Shown here: positions 19,801-30,554 of the stretch, one piece after another
Numbering within the stretch: the first letter of the stretch is position 1
How the letters are laid out: each line of letters opens with the position of its first letter
DNA from: Oikopleura dioica
Taxonomy: Eukaryota > Chordata > Appendicularia > Copelata > Oikopleuridae
Reading direction: 5' to 3'
DNA length: 64,000 nt
Assembly: GCA_907165135.1 (NCBI GenBank)
Contig: CAJRAX010000008.1
Location: 46,604 to 110,603 of the forward strand
The notes under the pieces: model-generated
Told to the model about the DNA's origin: nothing
The model's input: only the letters and a program-made list of their open reading frames with translations
Databases searched by the model: none
Made by a program: the position numbers and the translations under genes

Positions 19801-21890
19801 TCATGCCACTAAATAGCTCTTTTTCGACCGTGACGTACCGAACTTGTGCCTCTGAAAAATTCCCAGAATGGTACGCGATCTGGCGTAGACAACTTTCGTC
19901 GTGTTCATGTGAAAGATTAGGAAAACGGCAAAAGGAAAGACACCCGCCGTAGCCAGTTTCAGAAGCATCGGTTTCAAGGACAAATTTACAATTTTTTGGA
20001 GGCAAGGACAGCTCTAAACAATTGCTCGTTATTATCTCTTTCAATTTTTTAAGTGCTACTGTAGCTTCCGAGGTCCAACAAAATTTCCCTCTGTAAGACT
20101 TAGTGATTGGAAGAGCTATCTCCGCAAATCCCTCAATAAAGCGTCTGTGGCTTGAAAGAGCCCCAAAGAGCGAAATTGCTTCGTCACGATTCTTCGGAAC
20201 GCCGCGTTCGCTTATCGCTTCTACTCTACTTTTCGATGGCCTTATACGTCCTTTTTCGATTTCATAACCGAGAAAATCAACTTTTTCAACACAAAAAACC
20301 GCTTTTCGCGCATTTAGCCTCAAGGAGTTAACTGCAAGAATTTTGAAAAATTTTTCCAAATTTATCAAATGACTCTCAAAATCCGGACTGTGAACAATCA
20401 AGTCATCAAGATACGCCGTAATTTCCGTGCGCGGAATATCCTCCAAACATTTATCGACAACTTTTGCAAAAAAAGATGGACTGTTCTTAGTGCCCATCGG
20501 CATCCGGCAAAATTGATATTGACCGAACTCGCTGCTGAATGCAGTTTTCTCTTTCGAGTCTGGACTCATCTCCAGCTGGTGGAAGCCTTTCATAAGGTCA
20601 CACACACTGTACACTCTACTATCTGCTAACAAGTTTAGTGTGTCTTCAATATTCGGTAGCGGGTGATTTGCCTGAATTGTGACTGAATTTAAGCGTCTAA
20701 AATCAATCACCAATCTAAAAGAACCGTTTCGTTTTCTAACCAGAAGCAGTGGTGAATTCCATGGACTATTCGCTTTTTCGATTATTCCGTGCCGCTCAAA
20801 TTCGTCTAAAATTTCTCTGAGCGCCGGACGTAGACTGTACGGAGTGCGATAAGGAGGAGAACAAACTGGGGGATGATCACCGGTATCAATTACAAACTGA
20901 CCGATTTTTGAAGCAGGGAGACAATCTTCCTCGTCCAAGAAAAGAAACCAGTATTTTCTAATAAAATCATAAAATCGTTCTTTTAATTCCTCAGGTAACG
21001 GGCCAATTTTTATTTTACTCAGAATGCTCTCAAAAGTTTCTGAACTTTCCGTTTGAATATTTGAGATTTGTACCGCTGGAAAAAGCTTTGCAAAGACTGT
21101 GCCACGCGGAATTTTAATACTAGCATCAGTGGGATTTATAACTAAAATTCTGAACAATTTTTTGTCGCCCTCAACTGTCTGAATAGATGGAATTAATTGT
21201 AATTTAGAGTTTTCAAGAGAAGACTTTTCGAAAAACAAATTCGACGTATTTTTCAATCCGACAACCTCACAGTCAAATATTGTTTCCGACTTTCCTCTGA
21301 AAGTGCGACTTTCCAAAGATACCGCATCAAATCCTTCCTTGGCTTCAATAAAGGGATTTGCTTCTAAGTGATTTTTGCACTCAATAAAGGCCGACTCTTC
21401 AAACCCAGAATCAAATTTTTCTGGACCCTCTGATAACGCACTAACTCTCACATCACTATTTTTCTCACAAAGGTCTGCGTGCCTCGTTATCGGTCCAGCT
21501 TGGATCATTTTACGTCGTTTGAGATTCAGAAGACAGTCATTTCCCTCTAAAAATTACTACCTAAAATCGAAGAATATTCATCCGGAACTACATAAAGTTT
21601 AGCTTTACCCCAACTGACTGAATCAATATTTATCGCCGCTTCGATGAATCCTTCAATTTTCATCGCACTATTATTAAACGAATTCACTACTAGAGATGAG
21701 CTTTGAATTTTGCAGTTTTTCGGAACGAATTTTTCTGAATTGTGCAAATTTGGCTACCTGTATCAACTAAAAACGAACTAGAGAGTTCAACACAGATGCA
21801 TTCACAAAATATTGTCCGCCAACTTGAGCTAGACTGTTCGCGAGAATACTAATTTCAGGAAGTCCGTTCTGGCCAAACGGGCTCCCATCC
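16851..21890 (-). pseudogene. pol: Pol polyprotein, element B (frameshifted)
   Basis: Homologous to pol of A, C and E, but broken. The protease region (LVDTGS near 21765) is split by frameshifts close to 21770 and 21745, the protease-RT linker near 21540, and the RNase H-integrase linker near 19590; at least two are one-base contractions of T-runs. 19562-21508 is a 648-codon open piece with reverse transcriptase (YLDD at residue 366, where the other elements have YMDD) and RNase H (ETDAS). 16851-19250 holds the end of the integrase zinc finger (CAHC), LSDNG for the second catalytic Asp, E 33 residues later, the chain-end GPFLIV module, then a longer acidic tail with KKRERESSKDS and two SAP-like repeats. 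Pol lies +1 relative to the downstream gag piece, unlike the -1 of the others. The stop is at 16851. Confidence 0.93.
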
Positions 21891-21896
21891 ATTAGT

Positions 21897-23026
21897 TTAA
21901 AGATTTTGGGGTTGAGCGCCTTCAGGAACTTTGCGCTTGTCACAATTCTTTGCCATGTGCCCAAGCTGGCCACAGACAAAACAGGTTATTTTAGGGCATT
22001 CTGATCGCCAATGCTCGTCTGTGTTGCAAGGTCGACAAAATCTGGTTCTAGCCCTCCACTGACCTTGGTTCGGGGCTGAAAATCCTTGGCGAGTTTCACC
22101 TAGGTTACTAGGCTGAAAGGGAAAGCGCGGGCCATAGGGGCGAGGGGGAATATCACGATTTCGATTATTTTCTAACGCGCTAATTTTTGCCGTAAGAATT
22201 GAGATCTGATCAAGAAGCCGTCCATTCTGCTCCTCAGCTCTGGCCTGCGTAGCCGTAACTGTCTGTTCAAAATTTTTGGCTTGCTCAGCAAGCAAAACCG
22301 ACTGCTTCTCCATCAAATCACTAATCTGTGACTGGAATTCTATTTTATTAATATGGGCTGAGGGGCTTGTTTTTAAGTGGCGCTTCCTTGCGTCAAGGTA
22401 CTCCGCGATGTTCTCTACTGTCTCATCCCACTGCAAATTATCAAGCAAAAAGCTCCTGTTTGCCGGGCTTATTGATTTTTTGAATTTTTCTGAAATAATA
22501 AAATTCTGATTAATTTTGTTCTCAGTAATCAGCCCGGCAACAGATTCGATTCGCTTTAAAAACCGAGCAAATGTCTCCGACCTATCAACATTTCGAGCCA
22601 AAGATTCTAACGAATCTTTTGCTCGCTGAACTCTCTCCTCTGGCGATTCCTCTTGGAAAAGAGACGAAATGAGCTCAAGTTTTTCGTCCGCGTCCTCGAT
22701 GCGAGCCAATTCCTCCCCATGTTCCCGAAAAATTCCGCTCCGCAGCAGTGCAGAACAAAGTCTCCCGCGAGCTCGTTGAACTGAGCCTCAAGTTCATTCT
22801 TGTTTGATGAAGGGTAAGCCTCTAGAGCTCTGTTCAAACTCCATTTTGCCCGGGCTATTTTGTTCCGCACGCTCTTAAGCAGTAATTTCATCTCAAAAAA
22901 TTTCATTCTAGAATTGAACCCTTGCCCAGGGGGTGATGAAAATAATGTGGCCGAATTTAAAATCTCTTCAGGCATCTTACTTTTGAGAAGTGTGGGTTCT
23001 GTCTTCGCACCTTCGTTCGTCTCCAT
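21897..23026 (-). pseudogene. gag: Gag polyprotein, element B (frameshifted)
   Basis: The ATG (23024-23026) uses the last base of the LTR as its A. The N-terminal piece is open to about 22712, where one base is lost in GGAGG(A)ATTGG; homology continues in the other frame to 21897. It keeps KMPEE near the N-terminus, a capsid-like region and a coiled coil. The zinc region reads CRPCNTDEHWRSEC then CFVCGQLGHMAKNC; both fit CX2CX4HX4C, though the first lacks the usual Gly. The A AAA AAC site is absent; the stop context is CTT TAA A. Confidence 0.9.
23018..23025 (-). other. Putative primer-binding site overlapping gag (element B)
   Basis: In element orientation the LTR ends GTATCA and is followed at once by TGGAGACG. 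TGG is the usual start of a tRNA-primed site (opposite CCA). These bases are also codons 1-3 of gag. Confidence 0.55.
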
Positions 23027-24579
23027 GATACAAACTCTAGTCCTGATTGCAATTAAAATCTAATAATCAAATTTAATTTATGTTCTGCAAGAAAATCCAA
23101 CAAAAATTTTTGCTTTCGCGGTTTTTTGTTTATTATGAGACTGATTTCATTTTTGGCGGTGAGCGAAATTGCAGGAAAGGCGCAGCTGCAAGTTCATAAA
23201 TAAGAAAACAATAACAGCACGCTCACAAAGCGTGATCAAAACAAGGACAAGTTCACCAAAGTTCTTCCGGTCGATCAATAAGAGATCCATTTCAGATCAA
23301 ATTCTTGCGCTGGAGCCGGGTTCTCGCAGCATTTTTTGTTTCGTGTATGGCGAACAGGTGAAGGGTTGAACAATAATTCAGCAAACGGCGCGCCAAATTG
23401 TCGCAGAATAAAATAAGAAAGATTAAAACAAGCATAAAAGAAAGATTATAATTTAAATTGGCCAGTAATTAAAATTATAATTTTACGAAAGGGATGAAAT
23501 ATTTTTTTTTGATTTTTTGATTATTTTTTTTTAAAAAGGAATAACATAAATTACAGAAAAAGAGACATTAAAAATTACGATAAAATAAATTATATACAGA
23601 GTCAAAATAAACTCTGGCTCACCTTGCGATGCTTATTGACGCGGTTTGCTGTACGCGCTACTTTGCGTCAAGCCCTATCGAAGACAGGGAATCGCAGGGT
23701 GCCCAAGTATCTGCAGCTTGAAGCTTGCCATCCGGCCCGCCCATGGGTGCCATTTGGAGTTAATTTTGAAGAGTTGGCGAGGCGGTAGAACTCGCATCCG
23801 CGTCGAGAGCAATCGTCGTTGATTTCCAAAGAGGAACAGAATAAAATAAAGCCGCAAGCTAGTTATTTAAGAAAATTAACCCTCGAACACTTGGGTCTAG
23901 TTGCTAATCAAGAATTTTAATTAAAATTAACCCTCGAACTCTCGGGCTATTTTTAAGGAGAGAAGAGAAGAATTCAGCAATTTTAAAGAAAATTAACCCT
24001 CGAACACTCGGGTTAAAAAAGTAATCAGGAATTTTCTATAAAATAAAGTTAACCCTCGAACACTCGGGTTTTCATGCCAAATTTTTAATCAATAATAACG
24101 AGCAATAAGTAAATGAGCATGCGCAATTTCGAACGTGCGGTAAGGACGATATTTCATTTTGGAATTTTGGGAACTAAGCGACAAAATTTTGAAGCCTTTT
24201 GGATGTGTAATAATAATTGTACAGTTATTTTATATGCACGCGTACGTGCTGTAAAATCCTAATAGTTGCCGCTTAATCTTTATCCCTAACCGAAGCTTCA
24301 ATGGGAAGCATTTTCAAAGAGTCGGCCGCTCGCTGGCTTTAGAGGTCTACTGAGGTTCTAGCTCCGTAGCAGACATAAAACCGCGAGAAGACCTTTTACC
24401 GTGGTGAGATGGAGTTTTTGGACCGTGAAGAGACGTTTTTGGGCGGAAATTTCGACGCCATCTTTTAAAAATTTGTTGTGTGAATTTGGGGAGTATTTTG
24501 AGGCTTAGTTTGAGCTCAATTTCGCCGGTGACAGTTATCAAAGATTTTTTTTTCTCTCTTTTTTTCCGGTATTGTATCA
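23026..24579 (-). repeat. Element B 5' LTR
   Basis: Near-identical to 15157-16707; by eye the differences are one substitution and several homopolymer length changes. Shares base 23026 with the gag start codon. Followed by the target duplication ATTCA at 24580-24584. Confidence 0.94.
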
Positions 24580-27500
24580 ATTCATGATAACGATGACCAT
24601 CGAAAATAAATTTTTTTGGTTTTTTTCTGCTAAGTTTGAGAGGCTCAGAATCAGCCAAAATGACGATTGGAAGACGGCAGAAAGGCTGCAAATAAAATTA
24701 GGGCAAAAAACGAAATTTCAAAATTTTGACCTCGTTTTTGGGCGATTCATGATAACGATGACCATCGAATAAATTTTTTTGGTTTTTTTCTGTTAGGTTT
24801 GAGAGGCTCAGAATCAACAAAATGACACTCGAAGACGGCAGAAACGCTGCAGATAAAATTAGGGCAAAAACGATATTTCAAAATTTTGACCTCAATTTTG
24901 GGCGATTCATGATAACGATGACCATCGAAAAAAATTTTTTTGAATTTTTTTCTGTTAGGTTTGAGAGGCTCAGAATCAACCAAAATGAAGCTCGGGAGAC
25001 GGCAGAAACGCTGCAAATAAAATTAGGGCAAAAACGAAATTTCAAAATTTTGACCTCGTTTTTGGGCGATTCATGATAACGATGACCATCGAAAAAAATT
25101 TTTTTGTTTTTTCTGTTGGGTTTGAGAGGCTCAGAATCAACAAAAATGATACTCGGAGACGGCAGAAACGCTGCAGATAAAATAAGGGCAAAAACGAACT
25201 TTCAAAATTTTGACCTCAATTTTGGGCGATTCATGATAACGATGACCATCGAAAAAATTTTTTTGAATTTTTTTCTGTTAGGCTTGAGAGGCTTAAAATC
25301 AACCAAAATGACGCTCGGGAGACGGCAGAAACGCTGCAAATAAAATTAGGGCAAAAACGAAATTTCAAAATTTTGACCTCGTTTTTGGGCGATTCATGAT
25401 AACGATGACCATCGAAAAATTTTTTTGATTTTTTTCTGTTGGGTTAAAGAGGCTCAGAATCAACCAAAATGACACTCGGAAGACGGCAGAAACGCTGCAA
25501 ATAAAAAAAGGGGAAAAAACGAAATTTCAAAATTTTGACCTCGTTTTTGGGCGATTCATGATAACGATGACCATCGAAAAAAAATTTTTTTTTTGAATTA
25601 TTTTCTGTTGGGTTTGAGAGGCTCAGAATCAACCAAAATGACGCTCGGATGACGGCAGAAATGCTGCAAATAAAATTAGAGCAAAAAACGAAATTTCAAA
25701 ATTTTGACCTCGTTTTTGGGCGATTCATGATAACGATGACCATCGAAAAAAAAATTTTTTTTTTGAATTATTTTTTCTGTTGGGTTTGAGAAGCTCAGAA
25801 TCAACCAAAATGACGCTCGAGAGACGGCAGAAACGCTGCAAATAAAATTAGAGCAAAAAACGAAATTTCAAAATTTTGACCCCGTTTTTGGGCGATTCAT
25901 GATAACGATGACCATCGAAAGAAAATTTTTTGAATTATCTTCTGTTGGGTTTGAGAGGCTCAGAATCAACCAAAATGACGCTCGGATGACGGCAGAAATG
26001 CTGCAAATATAATTAGAGCAAAAACGAATTTTCAAAATTTTGACCTCGTTTTTGGGCGATTCATGATAACGATGACCATCGAAAAAAATTTTTTTGGTTT
26101 TTTTCTGTTGGGTTTGAGAGGCTCATAATCAACCAAAATGATACTCGGGAGACGGCAGAAACGCTGCAAATAAAATTAGGGCAACAAACGTTATTTCAAA
26201 ATTTTGACCTCGTTTTTGGGCGATATATGATAACGATGACCATCGAAAAAAATTTTTTTTTTTGATTTTTTTTTCTGTTGGGTTTGAGAGGCTCAGAATC
26301 AACCAAAATGACGCTCGGATGACGGCAGAAATGCTGCAAATATAATAAGAGCAAAAAACGAATTTTCAAAATTTTGACCTCGTTTTTGGGGATTCATGAT
26401 AACGATGACAATCGAAAAAAAAATTTTTTTTCTGGTTTTTTTTTTCTGTTGGGTTTGAGAAGCTAAGAATCAACCAAAATGACGCTCGGAAGACGGCAGA
26501 AACGATGCTCATAAAATAAGAGCAAAAACGAAATTTCAAAATTTTGACCTCGTTTTTGGGCGATTCATGATAACGATGACCATCGAAAAAAATTTTTTTG
26601 GTTTTTTTCTGTTGTGTTTGAGAGCCTCAGAATCAACCAAAATGACACTCGGGAGACAACAGAAACGCTGCAAATAAAATAAGGGCAAAAACGAAATTTC
26701 AAAATTTTGACCTCGTTTTTGGGCGATTTATCATAACGATGACCATCGAAAATAAATTTTTTTGGTTTTTTTCTGTTGGGTTTGAGAGGCTCAGAACTAA
26801 CAAAAATGATACTCGGAGACGGCAGAAACGCTGCAGATAAAATAAGGGCAAAAACGAACTTTCAAAATTTTGTTCTCAATTTTGGGCGATTCATGATAAC
26901 GATGACCATCGAAAAAAAATTTTTTTTTTTGAATTTTTTTTTCTGTTAGGTTTTAGAGGCTTAAAATCAACCAAAATGACGCTCGGGAGACGGCAGAAAC
27001 GCTGCTAATAAAATTAGGGCAAAAAACGAAATTTCAAAATTTTGACCTCGTTTTTGGGCGATTCATTGTAACGATGACCATCGAAAAAAAAATTTTTTTT
27101 TTTTGATTTTTTTTTCTGTTGGAATTAAGAGGCTCAGAATCAACCAAAATGACACTCGGAAGACGGCAGAAACGCTGCAAATAAAATAAGGGCAAAAACG
27201 AAATTTCAAAATTTTGACCTCGTTTTTGGGCGATTCATGATAACGATGACCATCGAAAAAAAATTTTTTGATTTTTTCTGTTGGGTTTGAGAGGCTCAGA
27301 ATCAACCAAAATGACGCTCGGGGACGACAGAAACGCTGCAAATAAAATTAGGGCAAAAACGAAATTTCAAAATTTTGACCTCGTTTTTGGGCGATTCATG
27401 ATAACGATGACCATCGAAAAAAAATTTTTTTTTTTGGTTTTTTTTTCTGTTGTGTTTGAGAGCCTCAGAATCAACCAAAATGACACTCGGGAGACAACAG

Positions 27501-29443
27501 AAACGCTGCAAATAAAATTAGGGCAAAAAAGAAATTTCAAAATTTTGACCTCGTTTTTGGGCGATTCATGATAACGATGACCATCGAAAATAAATTTTTT
27601 TTTTTGGTTTATTTTTCTGCTAAGTTTGAGAGGCTCAGAATCAGCCAAAATGACGATTGGAAGACGGCAGAAAGGCTGCAAATAAAATTAGGGCAAAAAC
27701 GAAATTTCAAAATTTTGACCTCGTTTTTGGGCGATTCATGATAACGATGACCATCGAAAAAAAATTTTTTTTTTGGTTTTTTTTTCTGTTAGGTTTGAGA
27801 GGCTCAGAATCAACAAAAATGACACTCGAAGACGGCAGAAACGCTGCAGATAAAATTAGGGCAAAAAACGATATTTCAAAATTTTGACCTCAATTTTGGG
27901 CGATTCATGATAACGATGACCATCGAAAAAAAAATTTTTTTTTTGAATTTTTTTTTTCTGTTGGGTTTGAGAGGCTCAGAATCAACCAAAATGAAGCTCG
28001 GGAGACGGCAGAAACGCTGCAAATAAAATTAGGGCAAAAAACGAAATTTCAAAATTTTGACCTCGTTTTTGGGCGATTCATGATAACGATGACCATCGAA
28101 AAAAAATTTTTTTTTTGTTTTTTTTTCTGTTGGGTTTGAGAGGCTCAGAATCAACAAAAATGATACTCGGAGACGGCAGAAACGCTGCAGATAAAATAAG
28201 GGCAAAAAACGAACTTTCAAAATTTTGACCTCAATTTTGGGCGATTCATGATAACGATGACCATCGAAAAAAAATTTTTTTTTTTGAATTTTTTTTTTCT
28301 GTTAGGTTTGAGAGGCTTAAAATCAACCAAAATGACGCTCGGGAGACGGCAGAAACGCTGCAAATAAAATTAGGGCAAAAAACGAAATTTCAAAATTTTG
28401 ACCTCGTTTTTGGGCGATTCATGATAACGATGACCATCGAAAGAAAATTTTTTTTTTGAATTATTTTCTGTTGGGTTTGAGAGGCTCAGAATCAACCAAA
28501 ATGACGCTCGGATGACGGCAGAAATGCTGCAAATAAAATTAGAGCAAAAAACGAAATTTCAAAATTTTGACCTCGTTTTTGGGCGATTCATGATAACGAT
28601 GACCATCGAAAAAAAAATTTTTTTTTTGAATTATTTTTTCTGTTGGGTTTGAGAAGCTCAGAATCAACCAAAATGACGCTCGAGAGACGGCAGAAACGCT
28701 GCAAATAAAATTAGAGCAAAAAACGAAATTTCAAAATTTTGACCCCGTTTTTGGGCGATTCATGATAACGATGACCATCGAAAGAAAATTTTTTTTGAAT
28801 TATCTTCTGTTGGGTTTGAGAGGCTCAGAATCAACCAAAATGACGCTCGGATGACGGCAGAAATGCTGCAAATATAATTAGAGCAAAAAACGAATTTTCA
28901 AAATTTTGACCTCGTTTTTGGGCGATTCATGATAACGATGACCATCGAAAAAAAATTTTTTTTTTGGTTTTTTTTTCTGTTGGGTTTGAGAGGCTCATAA
29001 TCAACCAAAATGATACTCGGGAGACGGCAGAAACGCTGCAAATAAAATTAGGGCAACAAACGTTATTTCAAAATTTTGACCTCGTTTTTGGGCGATATAT
29101 GATAACGATGACCATCGAAAAAAAATTTTTTTTTTGAATTTTTTTTCTGTTGGGTTTGAGAGGCTCAGATTCAACCAAAATGACGCTCGGATGACGGCAG
29201 AAACGCTGCAAATAAGGGCAAAAAACGAAATTTCAAAATTTTGACCTCGTTTTTGGGCGATTCATGATAACGATGACCATCGAAAAAAAAATTTTTTTTT
29301 TGAATTTTTTTTTCTGTTTGGTTTGAGAGGCTCAGAATCAACCAAAATGACGCTCGGAAGACAGCAGAAACGCTGCAAATAAAATAAGGGAAAAAAACGA
29401 AATTTCAAAATTTGGACCTCGTTTTTGGGCGATTCATGATAAC
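24580..29443. repeat. Satellite array, segment 3
   Basis: About 29 units. Units at 24580-26220 reappear in the same order at 27564-29100 (offset about 2.98 kb), with markers such as CTGCTAAGTTTGAG plus TGACGATTGGAAG and the CTCAATTTTGGGCG units. The first copy has systematically shorter A-, T- and CAAAAAC runs than the second. 27564-27568 is the empty counterpart of the element B insertion site. No gene seen. Confidence 0.96.
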
Positions 29444-29592
29444 TGATGCCGCTCTAATAATCTCTAAGCTAGTTGCACTTGCAAGGAAGACACAAAATTT
29501 CGGAAATCGGCTTTTTTGTATTTGGTAAGATAGAGAGTGATTTTTCAGATTTCAGAAATTTCAAATTTCATTTCGCGCAGCTGCAATTCTTT

Positions 29593-29684
29593 CCAAATAA
29601 GGCGCAGCGCTTTTCGCGCATTTGTTTTTCTTTCCAAATAAGGCGCAGCGCTTTTCGCGCTTGTGTTTTTCTTTCCAAATATGG
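29593..29684 (-). promoter_or_regulatory. Three CArG boxes alternating with TTTTCGCGC sites (element C LTR)
   Basis: CCAAATAAGG at 29593 and 29634 and CCAAATATGG at 29675 all fit CC(A/T)6GG at an exact 41-bp period, inside a tandem repeat of about 41 bp. Between them lie CTTTTCGCGC sequences that fit the E2F core TTTCGCGC. Copies in the other LTR at 36456, 36497 and 36538. Confidence 0.65.
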
Positions 29685-29758
29685 TGCAGCGCTTTCGCGC
29701 ATTTGTGTCTTCGTTGTTTTCAATTTTCCAAAACAGCCGATTCCGAGCAAGAATTTTC

Positions 29759-29804
29759 TTATCAAAGGTCAACTTCCCACTATGTGGCCATATCACTTTG
29801 ATAA
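29759..29804 (-). promoter_or_regulatory. Conserved stem-loop in the LTR (element C)
   Basis: TTATCAAAG at 29759-29767 pairs with CTTTGATAA at 29796-29804 around the conserved loop with CACTATGTGGCC (plus strand). Equivalent to the stem-loops of A, D and E. Second copy at about 36622-36667. Confidence 0.7.
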
Positions 29805-29966
29805 GAATCGTTATCAGTCCATTATCCAAAATCGTTGTCAGTCCAAGCAGTTGTCGTCGTCGTTGTAGAAGAAGTTGTCGTTTTTGCTGAAAGCTGCGGT
29901 TTTGTCGTAAAATCAGGAGATAGCCAATCATCCTAAAATCGAGCCAAAAAGTGTTTCAAACGAAAA

Positions 29967-30055
29967 CGCCTACCAGGAGCAGTTACTGACAGCGCCATCC
30001 CGCGGGGCACGGGGTCACACTGTCAAGCCGCAAATGCGGAACTCGGCTGGGGATG
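29967..30055 (-). promoter_or_regulatory. Conserved stem-forming block in the LTR (element C)
   Basis: In element orientation this has CCGCATTTGCGG, then GACAGTG...GCGCTGTC enclosing CCCCG...CGGGG. Compared with A, the fifth pair of the long stem is G-C instead of C-G. The donor-like GTAAGT of A, D and E is GTAACT here. Second copy about 36831-36919. Confidence 0.7.
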
Positions 30056-30517
30056 AGAGAACATACAACTTGTTCTGATAAAAATTACTGAAGCAGTCCG
30101 TCATTTAAATCGTTTCTGGATCGTCAGCGTCGTCGAGAAGAATCAAGGAAGATGATCGTTTTTTAAGCAGAATAATAAAAGTTGTTACTGTAACTAGAAA
30201 AGATGTTTAATAATCGATGATAAGAGTATGATTGTAATTGAGTCCTAAAGGTGTGAATATTAACGCCCGAAGACGGTTGGCTAATGTGCCTTTGAATGAT
30301 GTGAAATAGCGCGTACGCTACAAGAATAAGGGATTATGATGTACTCATGCAAACGTTCCACGAAATAGGCTCAATATTCCGCGTTTTACAGTCTTATGTG
30401 ATAACATTCCAAAAATCTATCCGAGTTGACGAAAATGGCCGTGAATAGAAAGGAATTCGATTCGTTTTTTTTTTTTATTTTTTATTATCTTTTATGTTCT
30501 TCCCGTTACTGGTATTA

Positions 30518-30534
30518 GTATGGCCTCGCCAGGG
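30518..30534 (-). promoter_or_regulatory. Inverted repeat abutting the 3' LTR (element C)
   Basis: CCCTGGCGAGGCCATAC in element orientation, TGGC pairing with GCCA, directly before the LTR start TAATACC. The purine-rich AAGAAAAGATG is about 17 bp upstream, not at the LTR boundary. Confidence 0.7.
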
Positions 30535-30554
30535 CATCTTTTCTTGAGCATCTT

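Larger units (their letters stand above)
15157..24579 (-). mobile_element. Element B: divergent Ty3/Gypsy-type LTR retrotransposon (broken)
   Basis: 9.4 kb element in reverse orientation with 1.55-kb LTRs at 15157-16707 and 23026-24579. Target duplication ATTCA at 15152-15156 and 24580-24584. LTR ends are perfect 6-bp inverted repeats, TGATAC and GTATCA. Proteins are homologous to those of A, C, D and E along the whole length, but the LTR is unrelated and the tail longer. Gag and pol are interrupted by several frameshifts although the two LTRs differ mostly in homopolymer lengths. An uninterrupted paralogous site is at 27564-27568. Confidence 0.95.
29444..30517 (-). repeat. Element C 3' LTR
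   Basis: 1074 bp, matched by 36307-37379. Contains CArG boxes (29593-29684), the stem-loop (29759-29804) and the stem block (29967-30055), in the same relative order as the A-type LTR when read in element orientation. Outside these blocks little similarity to the A LTR is evident. Confidence 0.94.
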
